The notes below the pieces were generated by a model, which did not search any database, was not told where the DNA came from, and saw nothing but the letters and a program-made list of their open reading frames with translations. The position numbers and the translations under genes were made by a program. A stretch of 64,000 nt of DNA from Thiohalorhabdus sp. Cl-TMA (GTDB lineage Bacteria > Pseudomonadota > Gammaproteobacteria > Thiohalorhabdales > Thiohalorhabdaceae), in contig NZ_JBGUAW010000007.1 in NCBI RefSeq assembly GCF_041821045.1, positions 186,001 through 250,000 on the forward strand, in the 5' to 3' direction. This document shows positions 18,218 to 27,800 of this stretch, in pieces; positions within the stretch are counted from its first letter, which is position 1, and each line of letters opens with the position of its first letter.

Positions 18218-18631
18218 GGGCCTTCCCTGATTGCTTCAGGCCGAACGCTGCTGCCGCCGAATGCTTTTGGGGACAACAGCCCGGCCCTTACCCTACCGAT
18301 TTCAGGCCCGAATTGCGAGACCCTTTGGGCGGCACCTGTCGCCAAAGGGTGACAGTCAAGGCCGAAATATTTCCTGCATGGAGCATTTTCTTACGTATTG
18401 GCTCTTACTCGCCAAAACCCCATGCGGGGCCACTCGATATTCGGAAAATTTCCCTAGGACAAAAGCTTAATCCATTCCAAGCCTATGGGCTTTCCCCAGT
18501 AACCGCAAGACAGCCACCCTCCTTCCTCCTGGCATTCACTAATAAATACCACTAGAGTAGCAGCATCCCATACGGATTCCCGATTCTGAGAAGTCGCTCC
18601 CGGGGAAAGGCCATTCTGCCTAGGAGAGAGC
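18218..18631. other. Divergent intergenic region between cheW-pilZ and a chemoreceptor gene
   Basis: This 414-base region is clearly more A+T-rich than its surroundings and carries no convincing reading frame. It should hold the promoters of the two divergent transcription units. It contains an imperfect inverted repeat at 18320-18350 (ACCCTTTGG ... CCAAAGGGT, with one bulged G) and a short A/T palindrome-like element CGGAAAATTTCC at about 18442. Confidence 0.6.
18414..18440 (+). promoter_or_regulatory. Candidate weak sigma-28 promoter for the chemoreceptor gene
   Basis: AAAA, 15 bases, then CTCGATAT resembles the FliA consensus TAAA-N15-GCCGATAA (3 of 4 and 5 of 8 positions). Chemoreceptor genes are often FliA-dependent, but the implied leader would be nearly 190 bases, so this is only a suggestion. 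Confidence 0.25.
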
Positions 18632-20554
18632 ATGCGCCACTTCCAAAGTTTAAGTGTCCGCCTGCAGTTTCTGGTCACGGCCATCATCGTGGTCCTCACC
18701 GGCGCCATGCTCTGGCTCCTATGGTCGGCGACGCAATACAGCAACCATATCTGGGAGCAGCGGGTGTCGCGGGTCAACCAGGGCTGGCAGTCCCTTCAGG
18801 AGTCCTCGACCCGGCGAATCGTGTCCGCCGTCCAGGAAAAGCTCCAGGCCGAGGCCCGGGACCTGATGCTCAAGGGGCGCTCCATGAGCACGGTCACCCA
18901 GAGCATCAAGGACGGCAGCTCCTCGGGCTTCGGGGACGCCCTTTTCACCCTTCAGAGCCTGCCGGGGGTTTCCGCCGACAGCCGCTTCGTGGCCTACAAC
19001 CTGTCCGGTACCACCGATGACGTACAGGTAAAGGGTGCGCTGCAGGGCGACCGGAAGTCTTGGATGGACGCGCTCACCACAGCGCTTACCCGGGTGCCGC
19101 CCCAGGAGGCCATCGAGGGCCTGGCCAGCTTCGCCCTTATCGACGGCAAGCCCCATCTCACCGCGGCGGGACTCGTGCACCGACAGACCCGTTCGGCCTA
19201 TCATTGGCAGGGGGTCTTCGGCGTGGCGGTGCCCATGAAGGGCTTCCTGGAGCAGGTGGGCGGCTTCCTGTCCACCGACCAATTTCCGGCGGCCCTGGCG
19301 GTGGTCTCCCCGACTGGAAAGGTGCTCCGGAAGCACGGAAGCCTGAAGGAGCTCAAGGAGCCCCCTTTCTCTCCGGAGAACGGCGTAGAAGGGGCGGGAG
19401 CCCGCTTCCTAGACGGCGGAAGTCTTGCCCGCATCCTCACCCCCCTGGAAGGGGCGGACGGCAAGACGCACGCCTATCTTTCCGCCGTGGTATCCATGCG
19501 CACCATCGAGAGCGTGCTGGCCGACCGGAGCCGCCTGGAGGCGGCGGACCGGGAGAACGCCTTCTGGGCCCTGGGCCTTGCGATCGCGGTACTTGCCCTG
19601 GGCTCGGCGAGCTTCGCCCTGGTGGCGCGCAAGAACCTGCAGGAGCCCATCCGCGCCCTCCGGGAGGAAATGGTCCGCATCGCGGACAACGACCTGAGCC
19701 AACCGGTCCGGAGAACCGAGCAGACGGAGCTCGGGGATCTGCAGAACGCCACCGAGAAAATGCGGATCACCCTCAACAGCCAGATGCGCGGCAACCGGGA
19801 GCAGTCCAGTCAGCTCGCCGCCGCCAGCGAGGAGCTGAACGCCTCGGCCGAGGGACTCCGCGAGAGTGCCCAGGCCCAGGCGTCGCGCTCCTCGGAAGTG
19901 TCCGGGTCGGTGCAGGAGGTGAACCAGGTAGTCCAGGACGTCGCCAACAACATCAACGAGGTTTCCCAGTCCGCCGGGCGGGTCAACGAGGAATCGGAAG
20001 CGGGCAGTAAGGAGGCGGAGCAGGCGAGCCGCCAGATGGAGGACCTGCGCACCACCACCGAGAATGTGGACCGGATCACCACCACGATCCAGGAGATCGC
20101 CAAGAAGACGGACCTGCTGGCCCTGAACGCGGCCATCGAGGCGGCCAACGCCGGCGAGCAGGGCAAGGGCTTCGCGGTGGTCGCCGACGAGGTCCGTCAG
20201 CTCGCTGAGCAGACCTCCAGCGCTACCGGCGAGATCAACGGCATCCTTGCGCAGTTCCGGCAACAGGTGGACGAGAACTCAAGCACCCTGCACCGCCTAA
20301 CCGCGGCCATGGAGAACATCCACACCCAGGCGCAGAGCACGGACCAGATGGCGAACCAGATCGCCGCCTCCGCGGAGGAGCTGGCCGCGACCATGGGCGA
20401 GACCACGGACAACCTGGGCGAGATCCAGGAGACCGCCCAGAACGTCACCGACTCCGTGGAGCAGATCCGCGAGGCCGCCTCCCAGGTGGACCGGATGGCC
20501 CGTCAGCTCGCCGAGACGGTGCAGGAGTTCCGGCTTCAGGAAGGCACCGGCTGA
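18632..20554 (+). CDS. Methyl-accepting chemotaxis protein with periplasmic sensor domain
   Basis: A 640-residue transmembrane receptor. TM1 spans about 12-31 and TM2 about 308-331, enclosing a periplasmic region of about 275 residues, large enough for a double-Cache sensor. A HAMP domain follows (about 332-385), then the cytoplasmic signalling coiled coil. The kinase-contact tip is the highly conserved segment starting [20 protein letters not shown] (about 487). No C-terminal CheR-tethering pentapeptide is seen. The start ATG follows AGGAGAGAG. The ligand cannot be predicted. It is divergent from the cheW-pilZ operon. Confidence 0.93.
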   Translation: MRHFQSLSVRLQFLVTAIIVVLTGAMLWLLWSATQYSNHIWEQRVSRVNQGWQSLQESSTRRIVSAVQEKLQAEARDLMLKGRSMSTVTQSIKDGSSSGFGDALFTLQSLPGVSADSRFVAYNLSGTTDDVQVKGALQGDRKSWMDALTTALTRVPPQEAIEGLASFALIDGKPHLTAAGLVHRQTRSAYHWQGVFGVAVPMKGFLEQVGGFLSTDQFPAALAVVSPTGKVLRKHGSLKELKEPPFSPENGVEGAGARFLDGGSLARILTPLEGADGKTHAYLSAVVSMRTIESVLADRSRLEAADRENAFWALGLAIAVLALGSASFALVARKNLQEPIRALREEMVRIADNDLSQPVRRTEQTELGDLQNATEKMRITLNSQMRGNREQSSQLAAASEELNASAEGLRESAQAQASRSSEVSGSVQEVNQVVQDVANNINEVSQSAGRVNEESEAGSKEAEQASRQMEDLRTTTENVDRITTTIQEIAKKTDLLALNAAIEAANAGEQGKGFAVVADEVRQLAEQTSSATGEINGILAQFRQQVDENSSTLHRLTAAMENIHTQAQSTDQMANQIAASAEELAATMGETTDNLGEIQETAQNVTDSVEQIREAASQVDRMARQLAETVQEFRLQEGTG

Positions 20555-20624
20555 CCGCTGCAAAGAGCCGGCGGCTCACCCCCGGAGGCGCGGCGACGGC
20601 CCACGGCCTCCCCGATCCCGCCGG

Positions 20625-20984
20625 CTAGCCGCCCAGCTCCCGCCAAGCCCGGCGGTAGCGGGCATTCAGGCCGGTGTCCTGGCGCACCTGCCTGGCGATC
20701 CGGTTATAGCGGTCCACGGTTAGGCCGCGCTCCCGGACCGCCTCGACCATCCGCTTGCGGACCGCGCGCCCCACCGGCAGGCGCGCCTTGCCGCGCATCA
20801 CTTGCAGCTCGCGGGCCGCCGCCGCGAAGGCGGCCATTTCCCGCTCGGACACGGAATCCGATTGCTCCTCCCCCTGGACCGCCGGCGTCGCCAGCCCGAA
20901 CAGGACCAGACAAGCCGCTGCGCCCGTCCGCACGGACCGTCTGCCGCCTCGGGATACCCGGGTCCCGGAATCAGTGAACCGCAT
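20625..20984 (-). CDS. Small exported DUF4168-like protein
   Basis: A 119-residue protein with a basic N-terminus and a hydrophobic stretch (about 20-38, ending ATPAVQG) that fits a signal peptide. The remainder is helical and ends with [19 protein letters not shown], which matches the DUF4168 pattern (Y-x-x-IA-x-x-x-x-x-D). The frame extends further upstream, but the Met at 20984 begins the signal-like sequence and overlaps the end of the upstream chemoreceptor by 14 bases, implying coupling. Function unknown; family members are found in envelopes of many bacteria. Confidence 0.7.
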   Translation of the reverse strand: MRFTDSGTRVSRGGRRSVRTGAAACLVLFGLATPAVQGEEQSDSVSEREMAAFAAAARELQVMRGKARLPVGRAVRKRMVEAVRERGLTVDRYNRIARQVRQDTGLNARYRRAWRELGG

Positions 20985-22110
20985 AATTTTCCTTCTCCGA
21001 GCGGATCTTCTCCGCCATCTCGCTAATGGCGCGGGAGGCTTCCTGAATCTGCTCCACCGACTGGCTGAGGGTCTGGCTGCTCTCCGCCACATCCGAGATC
21101 TGGCCGGTCACCTCCGACATGGTGGCGGCCAGCTCCTCCGCGGAGGCGGCGATCTGCCCGGCCAGCGAGTCGGTATGCTCGATCATGCCCAATATACCGG
21201 TCATGCCCTCCATGACCCGGTCCATGGACTCCGCGGAATCCCCCACTTCCCCCTGCAGCCGATCCAGGATGCTGTCGATACTGGTAGTCGCCTCGCGGGT
21301 GTTCTCGGCCAGCTTGCGCACCTCGTCGGCGACCACCGCGAAGCCCTTGCCCTGCTCGCCGGCGTTGGCTGCCTCGATGGCCGCGTTCAGCGCCAGCAGG
21401 TCCGTCTTCTTGGCGATCTCCTGGATGGTTCCGGCGATCTTGGCTACCTCGCCGCTGGTGGCAAGCATGGCCTTTACCCGCTGGGAGGCCCCCGCCAGGG
21501 TCTCCATACCCTCCTCGGCCGTATTGCTCGCATTGGAGGCGGACTGGGAAACTTCCGTCACCTTGCTGGCGACATCCTGAACCACCTGATTGACCTCCTG
21601 GGCGCTGTGGGACACATCGGCGGTCTGACGCGCCTGGAACTGCACCGCCTGGCCCATCTCCTCGGCGGTGCCGTCCAGCTGGCCCGAGTGCTCCACCAGG
21701 CTCTCCGACTGATGCAGCCCCTGGTATACCTCCTGCCGCAGCTGGTCACGAAGATCGGCAACCGCGCCGACCATCCGCCCCACCTCTCCGGCGTCCCGGG
21801 TACGCAGGTCACCGGCGGCGTGGCTCAGGTCTCCGGCAGCGAGCCGGGTTAGGGCGCCCTCCACCCGGCGCAGGGGCCGGACCACCATGATATAGGTCAG
21901 GGCCACCATGGCCCCGATTATGGCCATGCCCAAGGGCAGCAGCCACGCCAGGGCCACCGCCCCGAGCGCCGCGCCCAGCACGGGCAGCAGCACGGCGGCG
22001 GCCGCCAGATCGAGGAGAAGGATGCGCATGTGCAGGGAAGTACGGCGCCAGGGCAGGAGAATCGACGCTACATACCGATCCCATCCGGCTGCTGATACTG
22101 TTGCTTCCAT
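20971..22110 (-). CDS. Chemoreceptor lacking a periplasmic sensor domain
   Basis: 379 residues. Two hydrophobic segments (about 29-50 and 53-77) lie almost back to back, so there is no room for a periplasmic ligand-binding domain. A HAMP domain follows (about 78-130; [20 protein letters not shown]), then the signalling hairpin with [20 protein letters not shown] (about 232). Such receptors sense via the membrane, the HAMP domain or a partner. The small exported protein encoded immediately downstream, with overlapping reading frames, is a candidate partner. It is divergent from flgM, with 221 bases between the starts. Confidence 0.9.
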   Translation of the reverse strand: MEATVSAAGWDRYVASILLPWRRTSLHMRILLLDLAAAAVLLPVLGAALGAVALAWLLPLGMAIIGAMVALTYIMVVRPLRRVEGALTRLAAGDLSHAAGDLRTRDAGEVGRMVGAVADLRDQLRQEVYQGLHQSESLVEHSGQLDGTAEEMGQAVQFQARQTADVSHSAQEVNQVVQDVASKVTEVSQSASNASNTAEEGMETLAGASQRVKAMLATSGEVAKIAGTIQEIAKKTDLLALNAAIEAANAGEQGKGFAVVADEVRKLAENTREATTSIDSILDRLQGEVGDSAESMDRVMEGMTGILGMIEHTDSLAGQIAASAEELAATMSEVTGQISDVAESSQTLSQSVEQIQEASRAISEMAEKIRSEKENYAVH

Positions 22111-22243
22111 TCACCCGTCCTTTTTGACGCTGGAGCCGGGCCGCCTTCACTACGGAGCTTTCGTTAGTATCCCACGCCCCTGTCCGGCATTGTCCGTGTA
22201 GCCTGTCCGGAAGTCGCTCTTGACACGAAACATAGCCCCTTCC

Positions 22244-22273
22244 TTGTTCCGAGGGCAAGGAATTGGGTATATT
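22244..22273 (+). promoter_or_regulatory. Candidate sigma-70-type promoter for flgM
   Basis: TTGTTC and TATATT are separated by 18 bases, about 60 bases before the flgM start. The match is moderate; no good sigma-28 or sigma-54 motif was found in this gap. Confidence 0.3.
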
Positions 22274-22331
22274 CGGTCGACCGTATCAGGCGGGGCGGGA
22301 CCGAGCTCCGCCGTCCGGAGAAAGGATCCTC

Positions 22332-22625
22332 ATGCGCATCGACGGCAAGAACAACAATCCGCGCCGGACATCCCGCTCCGGTAAGGCGGGCACCGGCTCC
22401 TCCGAATCCGCCGGGTCCGCCGCCTCCGGCAGCGGTTCCGGGGAAGCCGCCCGCATGGACCTGAACCTCCCCCAGCTCCGCGGCAAGCTCGAATCGCTCC
22501 CCGATGTCCGGGAGAGCCGCGTGGAAGCCCTGAAAGACGCCATCGACCGCGGGGAATACGAGGTCGGCGGCCGGGAAGTGGTGAGCCGCGTCCTCAGCAA
22601 CGTCCTGCTGGAAAACCTGAAATAA
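22332..22625 (+). CDS. flgM: Anti-sigma-28 factor FlgM
   Basis: A 97-residue protein with the FlgM layout: a polar, disordered Ser/Gly-rich N-terminal half and a C-terminal helical sigma-binding region (RVEALKDAIDRGEYEV followed by VVSRVLSNVLLENL). It holds FliA (encoded at 31852-32610) inactive until it is exported through the completed hook-basal body. The ATG at 22332 has AAAGGA five bases upstream; the longer open frame has no family similarity. It is followed after 50 bases by a CheC/CheX-like gene on the same strand. Confidence 0.88.
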   Translation: MRIDGKNNNPRRTSRSGKAGTGSSESAGSAASGSGSGEAARMDLNLPQLRGKLESLPDVRESRVEALKDAIDRGEYEVGGREVVSRVLSNVLLENLK

Positions 22626-22675
22626 GGCCCGTCCCCCGCGCCTAACCGCCCAAACAGCACGAGGCCGACGCGAAC

Positions 22676-23215
22676 ATGCCGACCCTGGATGATTTACCCA
22701 CCCCGAAGGCCATTTCCAGTGGCTTCGCCCAGCTGCTTTCCCAGACCCCCAAGGTGGAAGGCCCCGAGAAGCTCGTGAATTTCAAGCTGAACCAGGTGGC
22801 CCGCCGTTCGGGCGGCATGTTCGTCGCCGCCCTGCACCGCAACCTCCAGGGGGACGAGGAGATCATCGGCTGGATGGGCGTGGGCATACGCATGGCCATC
22901 GCCACCGGATGCATGATGGTCATGGACCCCTCGGTGGAGGAGAAGGTGGAGAACGTGGAGTCCAACGACCTCACCCTCGACGCTGCCCGGGAGGTCCTCA
23001 ACGTGGCCACCGTGTTCTTCAACCAGGAGCTGGAGAACAAGGGCTGGGAATACGGCATCCGCGTCGGCCACGCCCGCCCGATGGCCCCCAACGAGATGAA
23101 GGGCGAGGGGGTGGATGCGGACAACTTCAGCGTGGGCGGCATCTACCTGATCCACTTCCCGGACATCCGGGCCCTGGACAAGCGGGGCGGCTCGCTCTTC
23201 GTAGCCTTCGAGTAG
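22676..23215 (+). CDS. CheC/CheX-like protein, possible CheY-P phosphatase
   Basis: A 179-residue soluble protein with no confident close family by eye. The segment DAAREVLN (about residues 102-109) fits the active-site pattern of CheC/CheX/FliY phosphatases (D/S-x3-E-x2-N), and a Pro follows 26 residues later, somewhat further than the usual spacing. The flanking GWMGVGIRMAIATGCMMVM and GGIYLIHFPD strands resemble the CheX core. It lies between flgM and the convergent cheB. The window has no cheZ, so a CheY-P phosphatase is functionally expected. Treat the assignment as a hypothesis. Confidence 0.5.
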   Translation: MPTLDDLPTPKAISSGFAQLLSQTPKVEGPEKLVNFKLNQVARRSGGMFVAALHRNLQGDEEIIGWMGVGIRMAIATGCMMVMDPSVEEKVENVESNDLTLDAAREVLNVATVFFNQELENKGWEYGIRVGHARPMAPNEMKGEGVDADNFSVGGIYLIHFPDIRALDKRGGSLFVAFE

Positions 23216-23227
23216 GCCGGAGCCGCC

Positions 23228-23252
23228 GGCTTCGGGCGTTCAGCCCGAAGCC
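23228..23252. terminator. Hairpin between convergent cheC/X-like gene and cheB
   Basis: A perfect 10-bp stem (GGCTTCGGGC / GCCCGAAGCC) with a 5-base loop overlaps the cheB stop. No T-run follows on either strand, so it may serve as a transcript-end stabiliser or a weak bidirectional terminator. Confidence 0.45.
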
Positions 23253-24364
23253 GCGGCGGCGTACAGCACCCGCGACAGCAGGTCGCTGATGCCCCTGGGC
23301 TCCATGACCGCGTTATGGAGCCCCGCCCGGGCGACGGATCCCGGCATTCCCCATACCGCGCTGCTCTCCTCGCTCTGGACCACCACCACGCCGCCACCCG
23401 ACCGGACATGGCGCGCGCCTTCCAGCCCGTCCTGTCCCATTCCCGTCAGCACGATGCCGAGCACCCGCGTCCCGGGGAGCTCCGAGGCGGACATGAACAG
23501 CGGATCCACCGCCGGCCGGCAGGAATTGACCCGCGGCTCCTGGTCCAGATGCACCGTCAGGCGATTGGTGTAGCGGGACAGGCGCATGTGGTAGTTGCCC
23601 GGCGCCACCAGTCCCGTCCCCACCGGGACCTTTTCGCCGTCCTCGGCCTCCCGCCAGGGGAACGGGCCCCGCGCCCCGAGGCGGTCGGCGAAGGGCCCGG
23701 TAAACCCCTGGGCCATGTGCTGCACGAGCAGAACGGGGACACGCGGCGGCCCAACGGCGTCCACCGCGCTCCAGATGGTATGCAGGGTCTGCGGTCCCCC
23801 CGTGGAGCTGCCGATCACCACCAGGTCCGGCTGGAACCCGGAGGGAACTCCGCCTCCCTCGCGGATGGGCGCCGCGGGCTTCTCGGGAGCGGCGGCAGGG
23901 GCGGCCCCCCGGGCGGGCTCCTCCCCGCGCTTGCCCTTTTTGGCCCGGACCAGTCCGCGGACGGTCCGGGCCAGCTCGTTGACCGTTTCCTCCAGCGGCT
24001 CCCGCATGCCCGTCCGGGCGGGATCCGGCTTGTTCACGAATTCCTGGGCCCCACGCGAGAGGCATTCCATGGTGACCTCGGCGTTCTTCTTCGACGCCGA
24101 GCTGAACATGACCACTACCAGATCGCTGCGCTTGTCGGGCTGCAGATGATCCAGGAACTGGATGCCGGTCATCTCCGGCATTTCCACGTCCAGAACCACC
24201 GCATCCGGTTTTTCGGCCTCCACCATCTCCAGGCCTTGCCGGCCGTTGTGGGCGGCTCCGACCACCTCCAGTCCTTGTGCCCCGCCCAGGCCCTTTTTGA
24301 GGACCGACCGCACCACCGCCGAATCGTCCACAACCAGAACCCGGATGGGTTCTCCTGATGCCAT
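23240..24364 (-). CDS. cheB: Chemotaxis methylesterase CheB
   Basis: Demethylates or deamidates chemoreceptor glutamates when phosphorylated. The 374-residue protein has an N-terminal receiver (LVVDDSAVVRSVLKKG; phospho-Asp in VVLDVEMPEM), a Pro/Ala/Lys-rich linker (about 145-175) and a C-terminal esterase. The catalytic triad is visible as Ser in IGSSTGG, His in VQHMAQGF and Asp in GMGQDG. The start at 24364 is chosen because AGGAGA lies six bases upstream; the ATG at 24397 lacks a ribosome-binding site. It is located apart from cheR and cheA, directly after the flg operon terminator. Confidence 0.94.
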   Translation of the reverse strand: MASGEPIRVLVVDDSAVVRSVLKKGLGGAQGLEVVGAAHNGRQGLEMVEAEKPDAVVLDVEMPEMTGIQFLDHLQPDKRSDLVVVMFSSASKKNAEVTMECLSRGAQEFVNKPDPARTGMREPLEETVNELARTVRGLVRAKKGKRGEEPARGAAPAAAPEKPAAPIREGGGVPSGFQPDLVVIGSSTGGPQTLHTIWSAVDAVGPPRVPVLLVQHMAQGFTGPFADRLGARGPFPWREAEDGEKVPVGTGLVAPGNYHMRLSRYTNRLTVHLDQEPRVNSCRPAVDPLFMSASELPGTRVLGIVLTGMGQDGLEGARHVRSGGGVVVVQSEESSAVWGMPGSVARAGLHNAVMEPRGISDLLSRVLYAAAASG

Positions 24365-24428
24365 CCGCTTCTCCTGCTCGGGCTTTTTGGGTTTCATTCA
24401 CACACACAGCGATGGTGGGAATATACCC

Positions 24429-24454
24429 AAAAAAGCCCGGTACAGTAACCGGGC
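24429..24454 (-). terminator. Rho-independent terminator of the flgF-J operon
   Basis: On the minus strand a 7-bp stem (GCCCGGT / ACCGGGC) with a 6-base loop is followed by six T residues. It sits 52 bases after flgJ and just before cheB. Confidence 0.85.
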
Positions 24455-24506
24455 ATGGCAATGCAGTCCCGCTTCGGCCTGTTGTCTGTCCGGGGGGATG
24501 ACCCGC

Positions 24507-24836
24507 TCAGCGCCGGGTATCCAGCTTCCCCGCCGCGTCCTTCGCAGGAGCGGCCCCGTCCTCGGGCAGGCCCTGCTCCAGGTAGGCGTACAGCGCCTGG
24601 CTGAGCCCGAGCCCGCCCTTCTCCGAGCCCATGCTCGCCACCTGCCGGTCGAGCATGCTGTTATACAGGTTGCCCGCCGTTCCCGTATCCACCAGGCCGT
24701 CCTTGGGCACGGTCTCCCGCATGGTGGAGAAAGCCTGGGAGAGGAACACCGCCTCGAACTTCTTCGTCAGGTCCTCCAGCTTCTTGCGGGTCGTCTGGCC
24801 CTGCGCATGCACCTGCGGGTCGAAACCGAGCTCCAT
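24507..24836 (-). CDS. flgJ: Rod-binding protein FlgJ, single-domain form
   Basis: 109 residues corresponding only to the N-terminal rod-capping domain of FlgJ (LEDLTKKFEAVFLSQAFSTM, then a helical region with GSEKGGLGLSQALYAYLEQ). The C-terminal muramidase domain of enteric FlgJ is absent, as in many bacteria where a separate enzyme does this job. It acts in the periplasm during rod assembly. It is the last gene of flgF-G-A-H-I-J. An in-frame ATG at 24899 would lengthen it by 21 residues without adding recognisable sequence. Confidence 0.88.
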   Translation of the reverse strand: MELGFDPQVHAQGQTTRKKLEDLTKKFEAVFLSQAFSTMRETVPKDGLVDTGTAGNLYNSMLDRQVASMGSEKGGLGLSQALYAYLEQGLPEDGAAPAKDAAGKLDTRR

Positions 24837-24961
24837 CGCGGTCCTCCAGCTGGGTCGAAACTTCGTTTTGTGGGGCTCGGGCAAAATGTGCCCGCCCACG
24901 CCCGTACAGGAGCAAGAACCGGACCATCCGGGCCGCGGCTACGCTCCACCGTGGCGGCGTC

Positions 24962-26092
24962 CTAGATGATCTTCAGCTCCGCGGTAAGGGCGCCCGCCTC
25001 CTTGATGGCCCGCAGGATGGCGATCAGGTCCCGGGTGGAAGCGCCTATGGAGTTCAGGGCGCCCACCAGCGAGGAGAGATCGACACCGGGCTGCAGGAGG
25101 ATCAGGTCGGCCTTCTCCTCGCCGGCCTCGATCTCCGTGCGCGGCACCACCGTGGTCACCCCGGCACCGAAGGAGGCCGGCTGGCTCACCTGGGGCTTCT
25201 CGGTAATGGTGATATTGAGGTTGCCGTGGGAGACCGCCACGGGGTGCACCCGGACATTTTTGCCGATGATCACCGTGCCGGTGCGCTCGTCGAGCACCAC
25301 ACGGGCCTTCCGGGCAGTCCGCACGGAAAGATTTTCCAGGCGCGACACCAGCGGCACCACCCGGTCCTGGTAATTGGAGGGGACTTCCACGCGGACCGTG
25401 CCGGGGTCGGTGGCCTGAGCATAGTCGCCGCCGAGCTCTTTATCCACCGAGCGGGCGACCCGGGTGGCGGTGGTGAAATCCGTCTGCCGCAGGGCGAGCC
25501 GCAGGGTCTTCTTGCCGTTCATGGAGATGGGCAGCTCGCGCTCCACCAGGGCCCCGTTCGGGATGCTTCCGGAGGTGAGATGATTGACCTGCACCTCACC
25601 GCCCTCCCCTTGGGCGCCGAAGCCGCCCAGGCTCACGGGCCCCTGGGCCACCGCGTAGACCTGGCCGTCCGGACCCTTGAGCGGGGTCATCACCAGGACC
25701 CCGCCCTGCAGGCTCTCGGCATCCCCGAGACTGGAGACGGAGACATTGATCTTCTGGCCCTGGGAGGTGTAGGGCGGCAGCGTGGCCGTCACCATGACGG
25801 CGGCCACGTTGTCCGGCCGCATGCTGTCCACCTCCTGGCGCAGATTGATACCCATGCGCTCGAGCATGGAGACCATGGACTTGAGGGTGAACGGGCTGGA
25901 GGTCTGAGGCGAATCCCCGGTTCCGTCCAGACCCACCACCAGGCCGTAGCCCATGAGCTGGTTGTCGCGGACACCCACCACGTCGGCAATGTCCTTGATC
26001 CGCTCGGCCTGGGCCGCCAGCGGCAGGCCCGCCAGCAGCAGGATCCCGATTCCGGCAAGACGGCGGATGGTGCGATGCGCCTTCCCTATCAC
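24962..26092 (-). CDS. flgI: Flagellar P-ring protein FlgI
   Basis: A 376-residue periplasmic protein that forms the P ring in the peptidoglycan layer. A Sec signal peptide (about 1-29, ending PLAAQA) precedes the strongly conserved RIKDIADVVGVRDNQLMGYG and VVGLDGTGD. The C-terminus ALTAELKII is also typical. Family length is normal. It lies downstream of flgH with a 17-base gap. Confidence 0.96.
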   Translation of the reverse strand: MIGKAHRTIRRLAGIGILLLAGLPLAAQAERIKDIADVVGVRDNQLMGYGLVVGLDGTGDSPQTSSPFTLKSMVSMLERMGINLRQEVDSMRPDNVAAVMVTATLPPYTSQGQKINVSVSSLGDAESLQGGVLVMTPLKGPDGQVYAVAQGPVSLGGFGAQGEGGEVQVNHLTSGSIPNGALVERELPISMNGKKTLRLALRQTDFTTATRVARSVDKELGGDYAQATDPGTVRVEVPSNYQDRVVPLVSRLENLSVRTARKARVVLDERTGTVIIGKNVRVHPVAVSHGNLNITITEKPQVSQPASFGAGVTTVVPRTEIEAGEEKADLILLQPGVDLSSLVGALNSIGASTRDLIAILRAIKEAGALTAELKII

Positions 26093-26109
26093 GCGCGACT
26101 CCTAATGCC

Positions 26110-26814
26110 TCAGAAAGGCCAGAATTTGTGGATGAGCTTGGTCAGCCAGCCCTCGTCCTGCTGACGGGCCACCACGCCCTCTCCCGCGTACTGGATGCGG
26201 GCATTGGCGATCTTCCCGGAGGAGATGGAGTTGTCCGAGGCGATGTCCTCCTGGCGGATCACTCCCGAAAGCACCATGTTCTGCTGCTCGTTGTTGACGG
26301 TCACCCGGCGCTGCCCCTCGATGCGCAGGTTGCCGTTGGGGAACACCTGCTTGACCACCGCGGTCATGTTGCCGCTCAGGCTTGTGGAGCGGGAGGTCTC
26401 GCCGTCGCCGCTCAGCTCGTTGGAGGAATTGGCCTCCAGCGCGTTGCCGGGATCTTCGCCCGGGATCTTGTCCTCGGCGCCGAGCAGCGAGGAGATTCCC
26501 CCGGAGCTGGAAGCCTCCCGACTCGCCTCGACGGAGGCGGCATTGTTGCCCTCTGCGCTCTCGCTAAGCTCCACGGTGATAATGTCCCCCACCTCGCGGG
26601 CCTTGTTGTCGACGAACATGCCCTCGTCGCTCCGCCCCCAGAGGGACCCCTCGTTGGAGCGGTTCCTGCGGCTGTCCGGCGTGTCCAGCCGGGCATCGTC
26701 CACCTCCGCGTCCAGCTTCTCCAGCTCGGGGCTCTGCTGGTCCGGCCCGCCCCTGGGTGCGCAGCCCGCCACCAGCAGGAGCACGATCAGCGCTCCGACC
26801 CACTTCCTGGTCAT
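26110..26814 (-). CDS. flgH: Flagellar L-ring lipoprotein FlgH
   Basis: 234 residues. The lipoprotein signal ends LLLVAGC, placing the protein in the outer membrane. The conserved core is present: GSLWGRSDEGMFVDNKAREVGDIITV is split across residues 55-80, and EGQRRVTVNNEQQ and GVIRQEDI follow. It assembles as the bushing around the rod. It overlaps the end of flgA by four bases (ATGA type), so translation is coupled. Confidence 0.95.
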   Translation of the reverse strand: MTRKWVGALIVLLLVAGCAPRGGPDQQSPELEKLDAEVDDARLDTPDSRRNRSNEGSLWGRSDEGMFVDNKAREVGDIITVELSESAEGNNAASVEASREASSSGGISSLLGAEDKIPGEDPGNALEANSSNELSGDGETSRSTSLSGNMTAVVKQVFPNGNLRIEGQRRVTVNNEQQNMVLSGVIRQEDIASDNSISSGKIANARIQYAGEGVVARQQDEGWLTKLIHKFWPF

Positions 26815-27773
26815 TGCTTTTCCTTCCCGGCTTCCTGCTCTACCACTCGGGCCTTGCTGGACCCGATCAGGCGGGCGTAGACCTGCTTGCCGCTGGCCTG
26901 ATTCTCCATGGCGAGCACCTCACCCAGGGCGCCCTGCTGGCGCACGGTGCCCGGGGCGGTGATCCGCAGCTTGGGGGTATCATAGACGAGCGTCACCGGA
27001 TCCCCGGAGCGCACCTCGGGAGGCAGGCGGAGCTGGGACCGCTTCACGGGGTGGCCCTCGCCGATAGCCTGCATCACCCAGCTACCCACCACCTCCTGAG
27101 ACTCGGAGAGGTAGGCCCAGCGGTTCTCCCCGGCCTCGCGGTAGGCCAGCTTCACCTGCTCGGGCTCGATCCGGGTGCCGGGGCGGAGGTTCTCCCGCGC
27201 CACCACCACGCGCCGTTCGCGATGCAGCTCCACCGCCACGGCACGGGAGGCCACCACCTGGCCGTCCACGCTCACCCGAACCCGGGCCTGGCCCTCCCCG
27301 TCACGCGCCACGTCGATGCGGCCCTTGGCGGGAAGCCCCTTGAAGGCGGGCGCACCCTCCGGGAAGACCACCCGGATGCGCACTCCCTTTCCACCGGTCC
27401 GGCCGAGCTGCTCCCGCACCGCCTCGGCGACGCGCTCCGAGGAGAGCCGCACCGTGCCGCGCCGGACCTGGGCACCGAGGGGGATATCCATCTCCACCCG
27501 GTCCAGGCCCACGCCCGCCTCCCAGAGGGCCTGTCCGACGGCGCGTCCGGAAACCCGCCAGCTCGACTCCCCGGCCTCGAAGCGGTGCACCTCCAGGCCG
27601 CGGACCTTCCGGACCAGCTCCGCATCCGGCCCGGAAACCTCGGCGATGCTGCCGAGGGTCACCGTGGTCCGGCCCACCTCGGACCGCTCATCGACGGCCA
27701 CGCGGAGGCCCGTTCCCCAGGAGACCGCGGGGAGCAGCAGGAGCAATGCAGTGAGAACCAGGCGCGGGGTCAT
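26811..27773 (-). CDS. flgA: P-ring assembly chaperone FlgA
   Basis: A 320-residue periplasmic chaperone for FlgI. A signal peptide (about 1-22) is followed by two copies of a SAF-like region; the conserved ending PGTRIEPEQV ... GDPVTLVYDTPKLRITAPG matches the FlgA C-terminus. It is longer than enteric FlgA (about 220), the added part being an N-terminal module as in Pseudomonas. It sits between flgG and flgH, an order found in several proteobacteria. Confidence 0.92.
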   Translation of the reverse strand: MTPRLVLTALLLLLPAVSWGTGLRVAVDERSEVGRTTVTLGSIAEVSGPDAELVRKVRGLEVHRFEAGESSWRVSGRAVGQALWEAGVGLDRVEMDIPLGAQVRRGTVRLSSERVAEAVREQLGRTGGKGVRIRVVFPEGAPAFKGLPAKGRIDVARDGEGQARVRVSVDGQVVASRAVAVELHRERRVVVARENLRPGTRIEPEQVKLAYREAGENRWAYLSESQEVVGSWVMQAIGEGHPVKRSQLRLPPEVRSGDPVTLVYDTPKLRITAPGTVRQQGALGEVLAMENQASGKQVYARLIGSSKARVVEQEAGKEKQ

Positions 27774-27800
27774 GGCAACCTACCTCGGGGACGGACTACT

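Noticed and set aside
18320-18350. Possible riboswitch or terminator hairpin in the cheW-pilZ / receptor intergenic region
   Set aside because: I compared it mentally with the c-di-GMP-I riboswitch pattern and it does not fit; no T-run follows, so it is recorded only as an inverted repeat.
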